Shown one piece after another: positions 15,833-24,213 of a DNA stretch of 64,000 bases. The DNA lies in assembly GCF_030159895.1 (NCBI RefSeq), contig NZ_BSNI01000002.1, positions 1,142,306-1,206,305 of the forward strand. Reading direction: 5' to 3'. Under the pieces are notes generated by a model that was not told the origin of the DNA, ran no database searches, and saw nothing but the letters and a program-made list of their open reading frames with translations. Position 1 is the stretch's first letter; every line of letters begins with the position of its first letter. The position numbers and the translations under genes are program-made. This DNA comes from Maritalea porphyrae (GTDB lineage: Bacteria; Pseudomonadota; Alphaproteobacteria; Rhizobiales; Devosiaceae).

Positions 15833-18800
15833 TTAGACGGGTTGGCCGTTCAAAACCGTTAGCAAACGCGGATTGATCTGACCGATTTCACTCATGCCCA
15901 ACTGGCGTTCAAATTGCCGAATTGCATCGCGGGTCTTTGGTCCCATCACCCCGTCAGGTGTGCCCAACTGGAAGCCAAGCTTGGATAGGGCGATTTGCAC
16001 ACCCAGTACCACCTCGCGTTGATCAATCTCTGGCCCTGGGTTGAAGTTTTTGTCCCATGTGCCGATTGGAGCAAAGTTGCTTGGTAGATCGATCTTAGTC
16101 GGCTGCCACGCGGCCAATTCTTGTTTGATGTCGCTCATTTGAGCTGGGTCGAGCGAGCGAGCAACATCATCGCGTGCCTTCTGGGCATCTTTGTCGCCAT
16201 TTGCTGCTGCAATGGAGAACCACTTAAAGCTTTGCGCAAAGTCTTGGCCGACACCAAGGCCACGAGCATAGAGCATGCCTAGATTGAACTGGCTGTCCAG
16301 CACACCGCGTTTCGCAGCTTCTTCAAACCAGCGGGCCGCCGCGCTAAAGTCGCGATCACTATCAGGCCCGCTCGCATAAAGCGCGGCCAAATTGTGCATG
16401 CCCATCCGGTTGCCTGCTTCCGCAGCGCGCAAATACCAGAGCTTGGCTTGGTCTAGGTCTTTTTGAATGCCAAGGCCGTGTTCAAAGGCTGTACCCAATC
16501 GATATTGAGCGGCCGCAAAGCCAGATGCCGCGGAACGCTCAAACCATTTTACGGCCGCTTGAGAGTCCTTTGGTACCGCCTTGCCCTCGGCAAAGATCAT
16601 ACCCACTTCATATTGTGCGCGTGGATCACCATTGGCTGCGGCTTCACGCAATGCATTTGGCCCTAAGTCCGTTGGCGGCAATTCTACAGCAACTGGTGAG
16701 TTGGGAATGCTGGCGGTAACGGTTTCTGTATCAATTTGTTGTGGCGTTGGCGCAACAAGGGCGACTTGCTGCTCGCTCATTGAAGTGGCGCTAGTCATTG
16801 CCGTTTCGGTCGGCATTGGCTGCGCTTCTGCCAGCGCGGTTTCAACTTCAGTCAGGCTGATTTGACGCGGCGCTTCGCCAACGCTCGATACGTCAGCCGA
16901 TTGTGGAATGCCTTGGTCTTTGACGTCTTGACTATTGTCCAGCACCAAATTCGCTGTCATGGCAATAATCGCAACAATGGATGCAGCCAGCAAAATGGGC
17001 TGTCTGTTGCGGGTCAAGAAGCTTTCCGGCGCGATGTCGTCATCAGCATTGTCGAGCTTCTTGCCTGCCGCTGCACTCATTTCATCTAGCGCACTACGCG
17101 GGCGCGGCGCTTCAGATTTGGATTGTGGTCTTGCCGGTTCTGGACCAACAGATAATGTGCGCACATCGGCGTCATCAAGCTGTTCTTCGTCCTTCAGTTT
17201 TGGCTCAATTGCAGGCACTTCGGGCTTCTTGGCCTTTGGTTCTGCATGCTCGACCTTGGCGGGTTCAGCCTTGGCTTTTGCCTTCGGCGGTGTTTCCACC
17301 GTTTCCTGAGCAAGCTCATCCTCGGTCTTTGCTTTTGGTTTGAACCGATCAAGCGCACGACCTAGCAGGCCACCGCCGCCAGCCGGCGTGCTTTTGCCTT
17401 CGTGGCGCTCAACAGACGCGCGTCTTGCCGCTGCAATAAAGCTTTCGCGGGATTGTTGCGCTGCTGATTTTTCACCGTCAGTGGCTGCGTTGCTAGTGGC
17501 AGGTTTGGGCGCAACCTTCGATGGAGTTGGTTCGCTTATTTCGTCAATGCTGGTCGCGAATGCCGATTTCGGTGCTGGTGGAGCCTCCGCATCTTGCAAT
17601 TGTGGAGCGTTTGGTTTTGCAACTTCTGGCTCAGGCTTCTTCGGCAGTGACTTCGCAACAGTTGGACGTGTTTCAACCGCTTGTGCGCTCCGCTCCGTTT
17701 GCTTTGCCGCTGGTGCAACGGGGACAATAGCCTCAACTTCGGACTGAAGTGCCACTGTAGCCTCGACTGGGCGAGGTTGCACTGGCGCGCGCACGGACTT
17801 TGGCGCAGTAAGTTCGACCGCAGACATTGCTTCAAGGCGCTTCAAGCTGTTTGAAAGCTTGCTTTCGATACTGCGCAATTTGTCAAACTGGTCATCCGCG
17901 ACAGGGGCCTGGGCCGCGCTTGGAAGTCCAGAAATTGCTTTGGCAATGCGATCTTCCATCGCCTGCAAGGCATCAAGAGATACCTCCGACCCGCTGTTCA
18001 CTTCTGAACTTGCATCGCGCAAGTCTTCAAGTGCATCGGTCAAGCGAGCTTCCATTGCCTTAAGTATGACGAATGTTTCAGATGAGTTTTCGTCACTGCC
18101 AATTGATGGCCCAACGCTTGCGATGCCTTCAATTGCTCGGGTGATGCGATCTTCCATCGCCTCAAGACGCGAGGTGACATCTTGATAGTCTGATGCACTG
18201 CCGGGAACTTGTGATCCGGTTGCAAATTCGTCAAGCCGTGTTTCAAGCGCCGTGAATCTTGGCTCTAGCGCGCTAACCAATTGGCCGCGCAGGCCCTGCA
18301 TTTCGCGCTTTACATCTTCGCTCAAATGACCTGATTGGCCATTGTCCATTGCAGATAGGCGCTGTGAAACGTTCTCGATTTGCGCCAAAATATTCTGACT
18401 TTGGTCATTCTCGCTGCGTTTTTGCATGTCGCTTACCGCGCGCGCGATACCCGCAATGCCCTTTGCAATGGTTTCGATGCTGCCATTTGGCTTTTCGATG
18501 CTTTGTTCAAGCGTATCAAATTTCTCATATATGGAGCGGATGCTCTCTTCGATGCGCTGCTGGCGTTCATCGGTTTCTTCATTCGCTTCATGTATTTTGA
18601 TTTGCTCAATGTGCCCAATCTGGCGCACCTGCAATTCAGCCAAGCGTTCTAGAGCATATTGCAGCCCGTCCAATTGGTCGCCAATCGCAAGCGCTTGCGG
18701 CGACTTGTGATCCTCAATCTCAGCGCCCAATTTTGCGATTTGGTTTTCGATACGTGCGAAGTTATCTCGGTTAGGTACCGCGCCCGCAAGGTCGCGAATT

Positions 18801-19321
18801 GAGCGATGAAGCCCTTCGATCTGGCCAGTTAGTTCAGCGATGTGCGCAGCATTTTGATCTTGTGCATAGGCTGGCTCGCGAACAGGTTCTTGATAGAAAG
18901 GCTCAGGCTGAACTTGATCGCGTGCAGATGGTTGTGCATTGCGTTCAAGTTGGCCAGTTGATGCACGAATTTGCGCGATTGCGGCTTCCAGATCATTCTC
19001 AGAATGCCGCCTCTTTTTCTTTTTAGATTTCTTCTTCTTCGGCTTTTCTTGCTTGGACCCCAAGCGATCGACAGCCGACCGAACATTTGCCAACGCTTCC
19101 TGACGACGCATTTCGAGATCGTTTGCTGCGCTCATCGGGCGCGCAACCGATTGTTTCGGCTGCGGTTCTTGCACATGCTCACCTTCAAACTCTGAAATTT
19201 GGTCTTGAACTTGCCCCAGCAAATCTTCAAGCTCGTTCTTGAGCGCATCCCAAGGTTGAGATGCGGAACCAAATTGATTTGCTGACGGCGCGGAGGCCGG
19301 ATATGGGCGACTTTTTGGCAT
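15833..19321 (-). CDS. podJ: PodJ-like polar localization factor (coiled coil, Sel1 repeats, peptidoglycan binding)
   Basis: A 1162-residue protein. Residues 1-130 are polar and Lys-rich; about 150-520 is predicted coiled coil and includes four related units of the form LxAMEdRixxAixgl. A Pro/Ala/Lys-rich linker follows, then a single transmembrane helix (QPILLAASIVAIIAMTANL, about residue 780), then periplasmic Sel1-like repeats (about 880-1030, such as AQYEVGMIFAEGKAVPKD) and a C-terminal peptidoglycan-binding domain (about 1090-1155, with GTPDGVMGPKTRDAIRQFER). This architecture matches PodJ, which organises a cell pole in alphaproteobacteria. The start is ATG 19321 with a weak ribosome-binding site. 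A near-CtrA site lies upstream. Confidence 0.88.
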   Translation of the reverse strand: MPKSRPYPASAPSANQFGSASQPWDALKNELEDLLGQVQDQISEFEGEHVQEPQPKQSVARPMSAANDLEMRRQEALANVRSAVDRLGSKQEKPKKKKSKKKKRRHSENDLEAAIAQIRASTGQLERNAQPSARDQVQPEPFYQEPVREPAYAQDQNAAHIAELTGQIEGLHRSIRDLAGAVPNRDNFARIENQIAKLGAEIEDHKSPQALAIGDQLDGLQYALERLAELQVRQIGHIEQIKIHEANEETDERQQRIEESIRSIYEKFDTLEQSIEKPNGSIETIAKGIAGIARAVSDMQKRSENDQSQNILAQIENVSQRLSAMDNGQSGHLSEDVKREMQGLRGQLVSALEPRFTALETRLDEFATGSQVPGSASDYQDVTSRLEAMEDRITRAIEGIASVGPSIGSDENSSETFVILKAMEARLTDALEDLRDASSEVNSGSEVSLDALQAMEDRIAKAISGLPSAAQAPVADDQFDKLRSIESKLSNSLKRLEAMSAVELTAPKSVRAPVQPRPVEATVALQSEVEAIVPVAPAAKQTERSAQAVETRPTVAKSLPKKPEPEVAKPNAPQLQDAEAPPAPKSAFATSIDEISEPTPSKVAPKPATSNAATDGEKSAAQQSRESFIAAARRASVERHEGKSTPAGGGGLLGRALDRFKPKAKTEDELAQETVETPPKAKAKAEPAKVEHAEPKAKKPEVPAIEPKLKDEEQLDDADVRTLSVGPEPARPQSKSEAPRPRSALDEMSAAAGKKLDNADDDIAPESFLTRNRQPILLAASIVAIIAMTANLVLDNSQDVKDQGIPQSADVSSVGEAPRQISLTEVETALAEAQPMPTETAMTSATSMSEQQVALVAPTPQQIDTETVTASIPNSPVAVELPPTDLGPNALREAAANGDPRAQYEVGMIFAEGKAVPKDSQAAVKWFERSAASGFAAAQYRLGTAFEHGLGIQKDLDQAKLWYLRAAEAGNRMGMHNLAALYASGPDSDRDFSAAARWFEEAAKRGVLDSQFNLGMLYARGLGVGQDFAQSFKWFSIAAANGDKDAQKARDDVARSLDPAQMSDIKQELAAWQPTKIDLPSNFAPIGTWDKNFNPGPEIDQREVVLGVQIALSKLGFQLGTPDGVMGPKTRDAIRQFERQLGMSEIGQINPRLLTVLNGQPV

Positions 19322-19403
19322 TTTCTATCCATAAAAAGGGCGAGTTTGGTAAAACCACCCAAATATCTAGTTCTCGAACAGCCCTACCATTCAGCGAACA
19401 TGG

Positions 19404-19418
19404 TAAAGAAGCTGTTAA
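19404..19418 (-). promoter_or_regulatory. candidate CtrA-binding site upstream of podJ
   Basis: On the minus strand the sequence reads TTAA-CAGCTTC-TTTA, one mismatch from the CtrA consensus TTAA-N7-TTAA, about 85-100 bases upstream of the podJ start. Cell-cycle control of a polarity gene by CtrA would be plausible, but one degenerate half-site can arise by chance. Confidence 0.3.
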
Positions 19419-19527
19419 CTCTTGACGCAAATTGACTAAAATCGGTGTCGATTCGGTACGCATCGCCGCGTTTGGCACGATCTGGTGGCCCACACCGCCC
19501 GAACAACAATTGTTTAGTGAGGAATAA

Positions 19528-19935
19528 ATGGCTCCAAGCGCCGGCGGCGGATACGTCTACACAATTGGTGATTTGGCCGACTTTTTCGGCATTACCCACC
19601 GTGCGCTGCGCTTTTATGAAGATAAGGGCATGCTCAAGCCGCGGCGTGTTGGGCAAAAGCGGCTTTATTCCAATAAGGACCGCACAAAACTTCGCCTAAT
19701 CCTGAACGGCAAGCAGATCGGCATGACCATCCGCGAGATTCAGGAGTTTTTAGAAAGCTATGAATTGCGTGATGGCAACGATGTGCAAATGCGCAAGGCG
19801 CTGGCCAAGATCAGATCGCAAAGGTTGCTGCTTAAACAACGTCGCGAAAGCATCGAGATGAGCTTGCAAGAACTCGAACGGGTCGAAAAGATTATTGCAG
19901 GAATGGTTGAGGCCGGAACGGCGCTTGATGAGTAG
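19528..19935 (+). CDS. MerR family transcriptional regulator
   Basis: A 135-residue DNA-binding protein. The winged-helix region reads YTIGDLADFFGITHRALRFYEDKGML...RLYSNKDRTKLRLI, which is the MerR signature, followed by a long helical dimerisation region with heptad-like Leu spacing (about residues 85-130). There is no Cys pattern for metal sensing, so the ligand is unknown. The ribosome-binding site GAGGAATAA precedes ATG 19528. It is divergent from podJ, and about 100 bases separate it from the NarL-type regulator gene downstream on the same strand. Confidence 0.88.
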   Translation: MAPSAGGGYVYTIGDLADFFGITHRALRFYEDKGMLKPRRVGQKRLYSNKDRTKLRLILNGKQIGMTIREIQEFLESYELRDGNDVQMRKALAKIRSQRLLLKQRRESIEMSLQELERVEKIIAGMVEAGTALDE

Positions 19936-20032
19936 CTCAAAACCATAGGTGGACGCGAAACCTTGCTTGGCGACTTGTTCTTAGCCCATTGTTGCGTTAC
20001 ACCAGATTTATAAGGGCAGCACAGGAAGCTAA

Positions 20033-20695
20033 ATGTCTGTAAATCGCATCATTATTGCCGACGACCATCCACTATTTCGGGCAGCCTTGCGGCAAACAAT
20101 TGAAGCTGAAAATGGTGCGGATTGCACAATTGAAGAAGCTGGTGATTTAGAAACTCTCACATCGTTGCTTGAGCAAAATCGCGAATGCGATTTGGTTTTG
20201 CTTGATTTGGCAATGCCGGGTGTGCGTGGGTTTTCGGGGCTCTTATTGGTGCGCGCACAATATCCTGAAGTGCCAGTGATGATTTGCTCTGCCTCTGATG
20301 ATGGCGGAACAGTTCGCCGCTCAATTGATTTGGGTGCGTCAGGATTTTTGCCAAAGTCTGTTGGCCCAGAGTCGATCCACACATCCATCAAGACCGTGCT
20401 CGATGGCGGCATTTGGGTTCCAGACGGTTTCACATTTGATGAAGAAGACAGCGAAATTGCTGAATACACAAAACGATTGGCAACGCTGACGCCTCAGCAA
20501 GTGCGCGTTTTGATGATGTTGTCGGACGGGCTGATGAATAAGCAAATCGCCTATGAATTGTCCGTGTCAGAAGCCACAGTGAAAGCGCACGTATCGGCCA
20601 TTTTGCAGAAACTCAATGTGGATAGCCGCACCCAAGCGGTGATTGCCGCTTCAAAGCTTGAGCAAGGTCAGATCGATGCCGCAACTGGTGGCTAG
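20033..20695 (+). CDS. NarL/LuxR-type response regulator
   Basis: A 220-residue protein with an N-terminal receiver domain and a C-terminal LuxR-type helix-turn-helix. The acidic pocket is IIIADDHPLF; the phospho-acceptor Asp is in LVLLDLAMPG; the conserved Lys is in FLPKSVG. The DNA-binding part is LTPQQVRVLMMLSDGLMNKQIAYELSVSEATVKAHVSAIL. GGAAG lies just before the ATG. It is likely paired with the hybrid kinase encoded nearby on the opposite strand (22122-23711). Its stop shares CTAG with the convergent ArsR gene. Confidence 0.92.
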   Translation: MSVNRIIIADDHPLFRAALRQTIEAENGADCTIEEAGDLETLTSLLEQNRECDLVLLDLAMPGVRGFSGLLLVRAQYPEVPVMICSASDDGGTVRRSIDLGASGFLPKSVGPESIHTSIKTVLDGGIWVPDGFTFDEEDSEIAEYTKRLATLTPQQVRVLMMLSDGLMNKQIAYELSVSEATVKAHVSAILQKLNVDSRTQAVIAASKLEQGQIDAATGG

Positions 20696-21381
20696 GTAGT
20701 GCCTGCAATCAGTATGTCTTCAAACTGTTTCTCGCCTGATTGGCTGAATGCGACTATTCGCGAGTTTGGTTCGCGTTTCGCCCAGCCGCGCAAGTAGATT
20801 TCGTCCAGAACAGCTTTGCCTAACATTCCCGCCAAGTGTGTACGACGCTCGCTCCAATCAAGGCATTGTCGGCACATGGGTCTGCGGCCTGTGCTGAGCG
20901 ACGAAAGCTCAATGCCAAAGTTGGAAAAGAAGGTTTCCCCTTCGGCAGACAGTGACAAGTCGTCGCCAGTTTCAATCAAATGACCTCGTTTAATCAGCGC
21001 ATCATACAGTTGAATGCCCTTATCACCGGCCAGATGATCGTAGCAAACCCGGGCACGTCGGAGCGCTGGGTCACGTGGCCCTGTCCGTGTGCGCAGATGT
21101 CCCTTCATGGCGGCTAGATGCATCAAGCTTTCAAGCACAGAGGCAACTTCATCGTCAGTTAGCGCATAGTAGCGATGCCGACCCTGCTTGCGAATGCGCA
21201 CCAGCCCGCCATCAGCCAGCTTGGCCAAATGCCCACTGGTAGTTTGCGGCGTCACACCTGCTTCTTGCGCCAATTCAGTGGCGGTGAGGGCTTTGCCGCT
21301 CATTAGGGCCGAAAGTATGTTGGCGCGTGCTGGGTCGCCGATCAATTGGCCGATGCGGGAAATGTCTGGTCCGTCTTTCAT
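20692..21381 (-). CDS. ArsR family winged-helix regulator
   Basis: A 229-residue protein. The winged helix lies at about residues 1-75: ISRIGQLIGDPARANILSALM then TATELAQEAGVTPQTTSGHLAKLADGGLVRIRKQGRHRYYAL. A C-terminal region of about 140 residues (with RRPMCRQCLDWSERRTHLAG) is typical of the longer ArsR/HTH_20 proteins of alphaproteobacteria. The frame opens at 21522, but ATG 21381 (MKDGPDISRIGQ) fits the family and leaves a 70-base divergent promoter region with the NIPSNAP gene. It probably controls that operon and itself. The C-x2-C may bind metal, but there is no classic ArsR metal site. Confidence 0.88.
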   Translation of the reverse strand: MKDGPDISRIGQLIGDPARANILSALMSGKALTATELAQEAGVTPQTTSGHLAKLADGGLVRIRKQGRHRYYALTDDEVASVLESLMHLAAMKGHLRTRTGPRDPALRRARVCYDHLAGDKGIQLYDALIKRGHLIETGDDLSLSAEGETFFSNFGIELSSLSTGRRPMCRQCLDWSERRTHLAGMLGKAVLDEIYLRGWAKREPNSRIVAFSQSGEKQFEDILIAGTT

Positions 21382-21401
21382 AGTTCGACCATAGCCGAAA
21401 C

Positions 21402-21417
21402 ATTGATGCACTTCAAT
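21402..21417. promoter_or_regulatory. inverted repeat between arsR-type gene and NIPSNAP gene
   Basis: ATTGATGCACTTCAAT carries the inverted half-sites ATTGA and TCAAT separated by six bases, in the 70-base space between the divergent starts at 21381 and 21452. It is a candidate operator for the ArsR-type regulator. No consensus for this protein is available, so this is position-based inference. Confidence 0.35.
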
Positions 21418-21451
21418 ATGCGATTGTTGTGGGCAACGAAAGGCAAAATCA

Positions 21452-21775
21452 ATGATCACATGTTTTATCCAGTACCAAATAGACCCGACAAAAAAGGGCC
21501 AATTTGAACAATATGCGCGCAATTGGGGGCAGGCGATCCCAAGATGTGGCGCTGACCTGATCGGCTATTACGCACCGCATGAAGGCTCGTCGACGCTCGC
21601 CTATGGCGTCTATTCAATCAAAGACTTGGCCGCATACGAACAATATCGTGCGCGACTGTCTGCTGATCCGTTGGGGCGAGAAAATTATGAGTTTGCGCAA
21701 AAGGAAAAATTTATACTCAAAGAAGAGCGAACCTTCCTAAAGCTCGCTTCGCTTCCTCATGGAGAGGCGGGTTAA
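21452..21775 (+). CDS. NIPSNAP family protein
   Basis: A 107-residue protein with the NIPSNAP dimeric alpha-beta barrel pattern: MITCFIQYQIDPTKKGQFEQYARNWG, then RCGADLIGYYAPHEG and a conserved DPLGRENYEFAQKEKF. AAAGGC precedes the ATG. The family is found next to antibiotic-biosynthesis-monooxygenase-like proteins; its role in bacteria is not known, although such folds bind or oxidise small aromatic molecules. The stop overlaps the next ATG as TAATG, so the pair is translationally coupled. Confidence 0.88.
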   Translation: MITCFIQYQIDPTKKGQFEQYARNWGQAIPRCGADLIGYYAPHEGSSTLAYGVYSIKDLAAYEQYRARLSADPLGRENYEFAQKEKFILKEERTFLKLASLPHGEAG

Positions 21776-22125
21776 TGATCGCAGTGATTTTTGAGGTTTG
21801 GCCCGAGCCTGAACACAAGGGCGCCTATTTAGACATAGCTGCGCAACTCAAATTCGAATTGGAACAGATCGATGGGTTCATCTCTGTCGAGCGCTTTCAA
21901 AGCCTGACGGATGAGGGCAAAGTGCTTTCGCTTTCTTTCTTTAAAGATGAGGTCGCGGTCAAAGCTTGGCGGAATTTGCCAAGCCACCGCGCAGCGCAAA
22001 AAGCGGGACGCGAGCAGCTATTTGCTGGCTATCGGTTGCGCATCGCATCTGTGGTCCGAGACTATAGCAAGTTGGAAAGGGAGCAGGCGCCACTAGATAG
22101 TGTCGCTGTTCACGCTCAGAGCTAG
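21775..22125 (+). CDS. antibiotic biosynthesis monooxygenase (ABM) domain protein
   Basis: A 116-residue ABM-fold protein. The pattern MIAVIFEVWPEPEHKGAYLDIAAQLKFELEQIDGFISVERFQS then SLSFFKDEVAVKAWRNLPSHRAAQKAGRE is the usual ABM domain with the conserved His/Trp region. Some members oxidise quinones or haem, others have no known activity. It is the second gene of the NIPSNAP operon (TAATG overlap) divergent from the ArsR gene. Its stop shares CTAG with the convergent hybrid kinase gene. Confidence 0.87.
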   Translation: MIAVIFEVWPEPEHKGAYLDIAAQLKFELEQIDGFISVERFQSLTDEGKVLSLSFFKDEVAVKAWRNLPSHRAAQKAGREQLFAGYRLRIASVVRDYSKLEREQAPLDSVAVHAQS

Positions 22126-23711
22126 GTTAGACGACCAATTAGAGCGCGCAGAGCAGCAGGTTTGACCGGTTTAGGCAGTACGGTGATATCGCGCGCGGCA
22201 GCCAGTTCACGCACCTGCGGGGTACGGTCGGCGGTGATCAACACGGCGGGCAAGTGGCCGCCCACATTTTGCCGGAGCCACTCTATCGCGTCCAAACCCG
22301 ACGTTTGATCTAGGTGGTAGTCCATCAAAACGAGTTCGGGGATCCACCCTTCAAGGGTTGAAGATTGCGAAATGGCCTTAAGAGATTTGGCGGTGCGCAC
22401 GTCGCACCCCCAACCTGAAAGGAGCGATTGCATAGCGTCCAAAATGTCATCTTCATTGTCGACGCAAAGCACTTGTTTGCCAGCAAATTGCCCTGTGTCT
22501 AGAACCACTTGTGGCAGTTCTTCTTTGATTTCAGGTGCAGGTTTTTCTTTTGCTTCGGGCACGTAAATAGAAAAGCGCGAGCCTTTGCCCACTTCGCTTT
22601 CAACTTCGAGCTGAAGGTTCAATGTAGAGCAAATGCGCTGGACGATGGATAGTCCTAGTCCCAAGCCAGAGGCGATGCGCGCCCCGGGTTCAAGGCGCGA
22701 AAATTCACTGAAAATCAGCGACTGCTGACCCTCGTCAATGCCAATGCCGCTATCAATAATGTCGAGCCTGACTTTGTTGCCTCGCTTGCGGCAGCCCACC
22801 AAAACGGAACCGCCTTCTGGTGTATATTTGATCGCGTTTGACACTAAGTTTTGAACCACGCGCGCCACCAGGCGCCTGTCCGTCCGCACGGCACTGTCCG
22901 CGCCTACCAAGCGCAACTTGATGTTTTTCTCCGCCGCTGCCGGTTCGAACTCAACGCGCACTTTGCGCAACAATTCGCGGATCGAAAACACAGATGTTGC
23001 AGGCTTTAGCGCACCGCTATCGATGCGTGAAATATCCAGCAACGCAGACATGATGTCTTCCACCGCGCCAAGCGAGGCGTCAATATTTTGCGCCAAGCGC
23101 GCAAGGTCTGTGCCGTGGGCACGTTCAATCATGGTGGAGGTATAGAGCCGCGCCGCATTGAGGGGTTGAAGCAAGTCGTGGCTGGCAGCCGCCAAAAAGC
23201 GCGTCTTGCCGATATTTGCCGCATCAGCTTTGGCGCGCGCTCGTTCAAGTTCGGAATTTAGCAAGGTCAAAGCTTGGGTGCGGTCCTGCACTCTTGCTTC
23301 TAGATTTTGGTTGACCCGTGCTAGCTCACGCTCGGCTTCAATTCGGCTAGAAATGTCGGCGTAGCTAATTACCAAACCGCCATCTGGCAAATGATCGGTT
23401 CTCACTTCCAAATGCTGTCCCTGGTGCCCAGGGCGCTCGGTGAGCCCGACACTTTTGTCTGCAATTTGCGCCATGCGTGATTTGGCCAATTCGGCGCTAT
23501 CACCCGGGCCGAAATCGCCGCGTGTCGCCAAAAACGCAATCATTTCGCTCAGGTCAGTTTGTGGCTCTACCATGTGGTCGGGCAGGCCCAAAAGCTCTTG
23601 GAATAGTGCGTTGGACAAAACCAATTTGTGGGTGGCATCAAACATGGCGATGCCTTGACCCAAATGATCCACGACGATGCGAAAAGCTGGACCTTCTTGG
23701 ATATTCGTCAA
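22122..23711 (-). CDS. NahK/ErcS-like hybrid sensor histidine kinase
   Basis: A 529-residue cytoplasmic hybrid kinase. Domains in order: PAS-7 type sensor (about 1-115, IVVDHLGQGIAMFDATHKLVLSN), coiled coil, HisKA with the phospho-acceptor His in ASHDLLQPLNAARLY (about 175), HATPase with NLVSNAIKY, DSGIGI and GLGLGLSI, and a C-terminal receiver with the acceptor Asp in VLMDYHLDQTSG and Lys in LPKPVK. No transmembrane helix is present. The PAS-7 type is shared by NahK/ErcS kinases, which relay to NarL-type regulators or Hpt proteins. The NarL-type regulator at 20033 is the obvious partner; no Hpt gene is visible here. Confidence 0.9.
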   Translation of the reverse strand: MTNIQEGPAFRIVVDHLGQGIAMFDATHKLVLSNALFQELLGLPDHMVEPQTDLSEMIAFLATRGDFGPGDSAELAKSRMAQIADKSVGLTERPGHQGQHLEVRTDHLPDGGLVISYADISSRIEAERELARVNQNLEARVQDRTQALTLLNSELERARAKADAANIGKTRFLAAASHDLLQPLNAARLYTSTMIERAHGTDLARLAQNIDASLGAVEDIMSALLDISRIDSGALKPATSVFSIRELLRKVRVEFEPAAAEKNIKLRLVGADSAVRTDRRLVARVVQNLVSNAIKYTPEGGSVLVGCRKRGNKVRLDIIDSGIGIDEGQQSLIFSEFSRLEPGARIASGLGLGLSIVQRICSTLNLQLEVESEVGKGSRFSIYVPEAKEKPAPEIKEELPQVVLDTGQFAGKQVLCVDNEDDILDAMQSLLSGWGCDVRTAKSLKAISQSSTLEGWIPELVLMDYHLDQTSGLDAIEWLRQNVGGHLPAVLITADRTPQVRELAAARDITVLPKPVKPAALRALIGRLT

Positions 23712-24213
23712 AAACCTCTCCCAAAAACGCTGGTGCGGTGCGCAAATTTCACTTGGTTTCAGCTAGCACTTTGCAACCACTCAGTGCAATCAAACTCTAC
23801 GAATCAAGGCTCCTTAGTCGCGACAATGGCAATCAAATGCTGAATATTATCCTGATGTCGGCTTGAATTGTTCTTTCATTCTGTCGCCAAAGATACTGAT
23901 TTTCCACATGTTTAAGTTGTGTTTTCACCAAAACACAATTTTTAGTTGCATTATGCATGAGGAAAATATACCTATGATAGGCATTGATACCCATAATGCG
24001 TAAAAGCACTTAGCCACCTACGTCTTTATACATTTCGGAATTGGCCCAATTACTCAAAGCGCGAATAGGGATCATACTAACTAGGTGCTTTCCGCATCGT
24101 ATTTTCGCGGGAAGTGGATTTTTTAAAGCGTTATTGAGGAGCAAGGCCATGCAATTTTGTGCACTCCCAAACCGGCTAAGCCCGGTACATTGCAATAAAA
24201 GCGGAGGCATTTG
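23712..24213. other. 502-base intergenic region between divergent genes
   Basis: This stretch separates the leftward hybrid kinase gene (start 23711) from the rightward FixJ-like gene (start 24214). It is AT-rich around 23880-24000 and holds a perfect hairpin at 23917-23938 and a longer-spaced inverted repeat GCATTATG (23948-23955) / CATAATGC (23993-24000). Both divergent promoters should lie here. The open frame reading leftward through it (24010-24414) runs into the FixJ-like gene and is a shadow. Confidence 0.55.
23917..23938. repeat. perfect 9-bp hairpin
   Basis: TTGTGTTTT (23917-23925) and AAAACACAA (23930-23938) are exact complements around a CACC loop. On the plus strand TTTTT follows. 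The stem is A/T-rich and no gene ends immediately upstream on that strand, so it is either an operator-like palindrome or a stem-loop RNA element; it is not a convincing terminator. Confidence 0.5.

Noticed and set aside
16463-19195. many 60-135 codon plus-strand frames across the podJ gene
   Set aside because: They are antisense shadows of a long, GC-rich coding frame.
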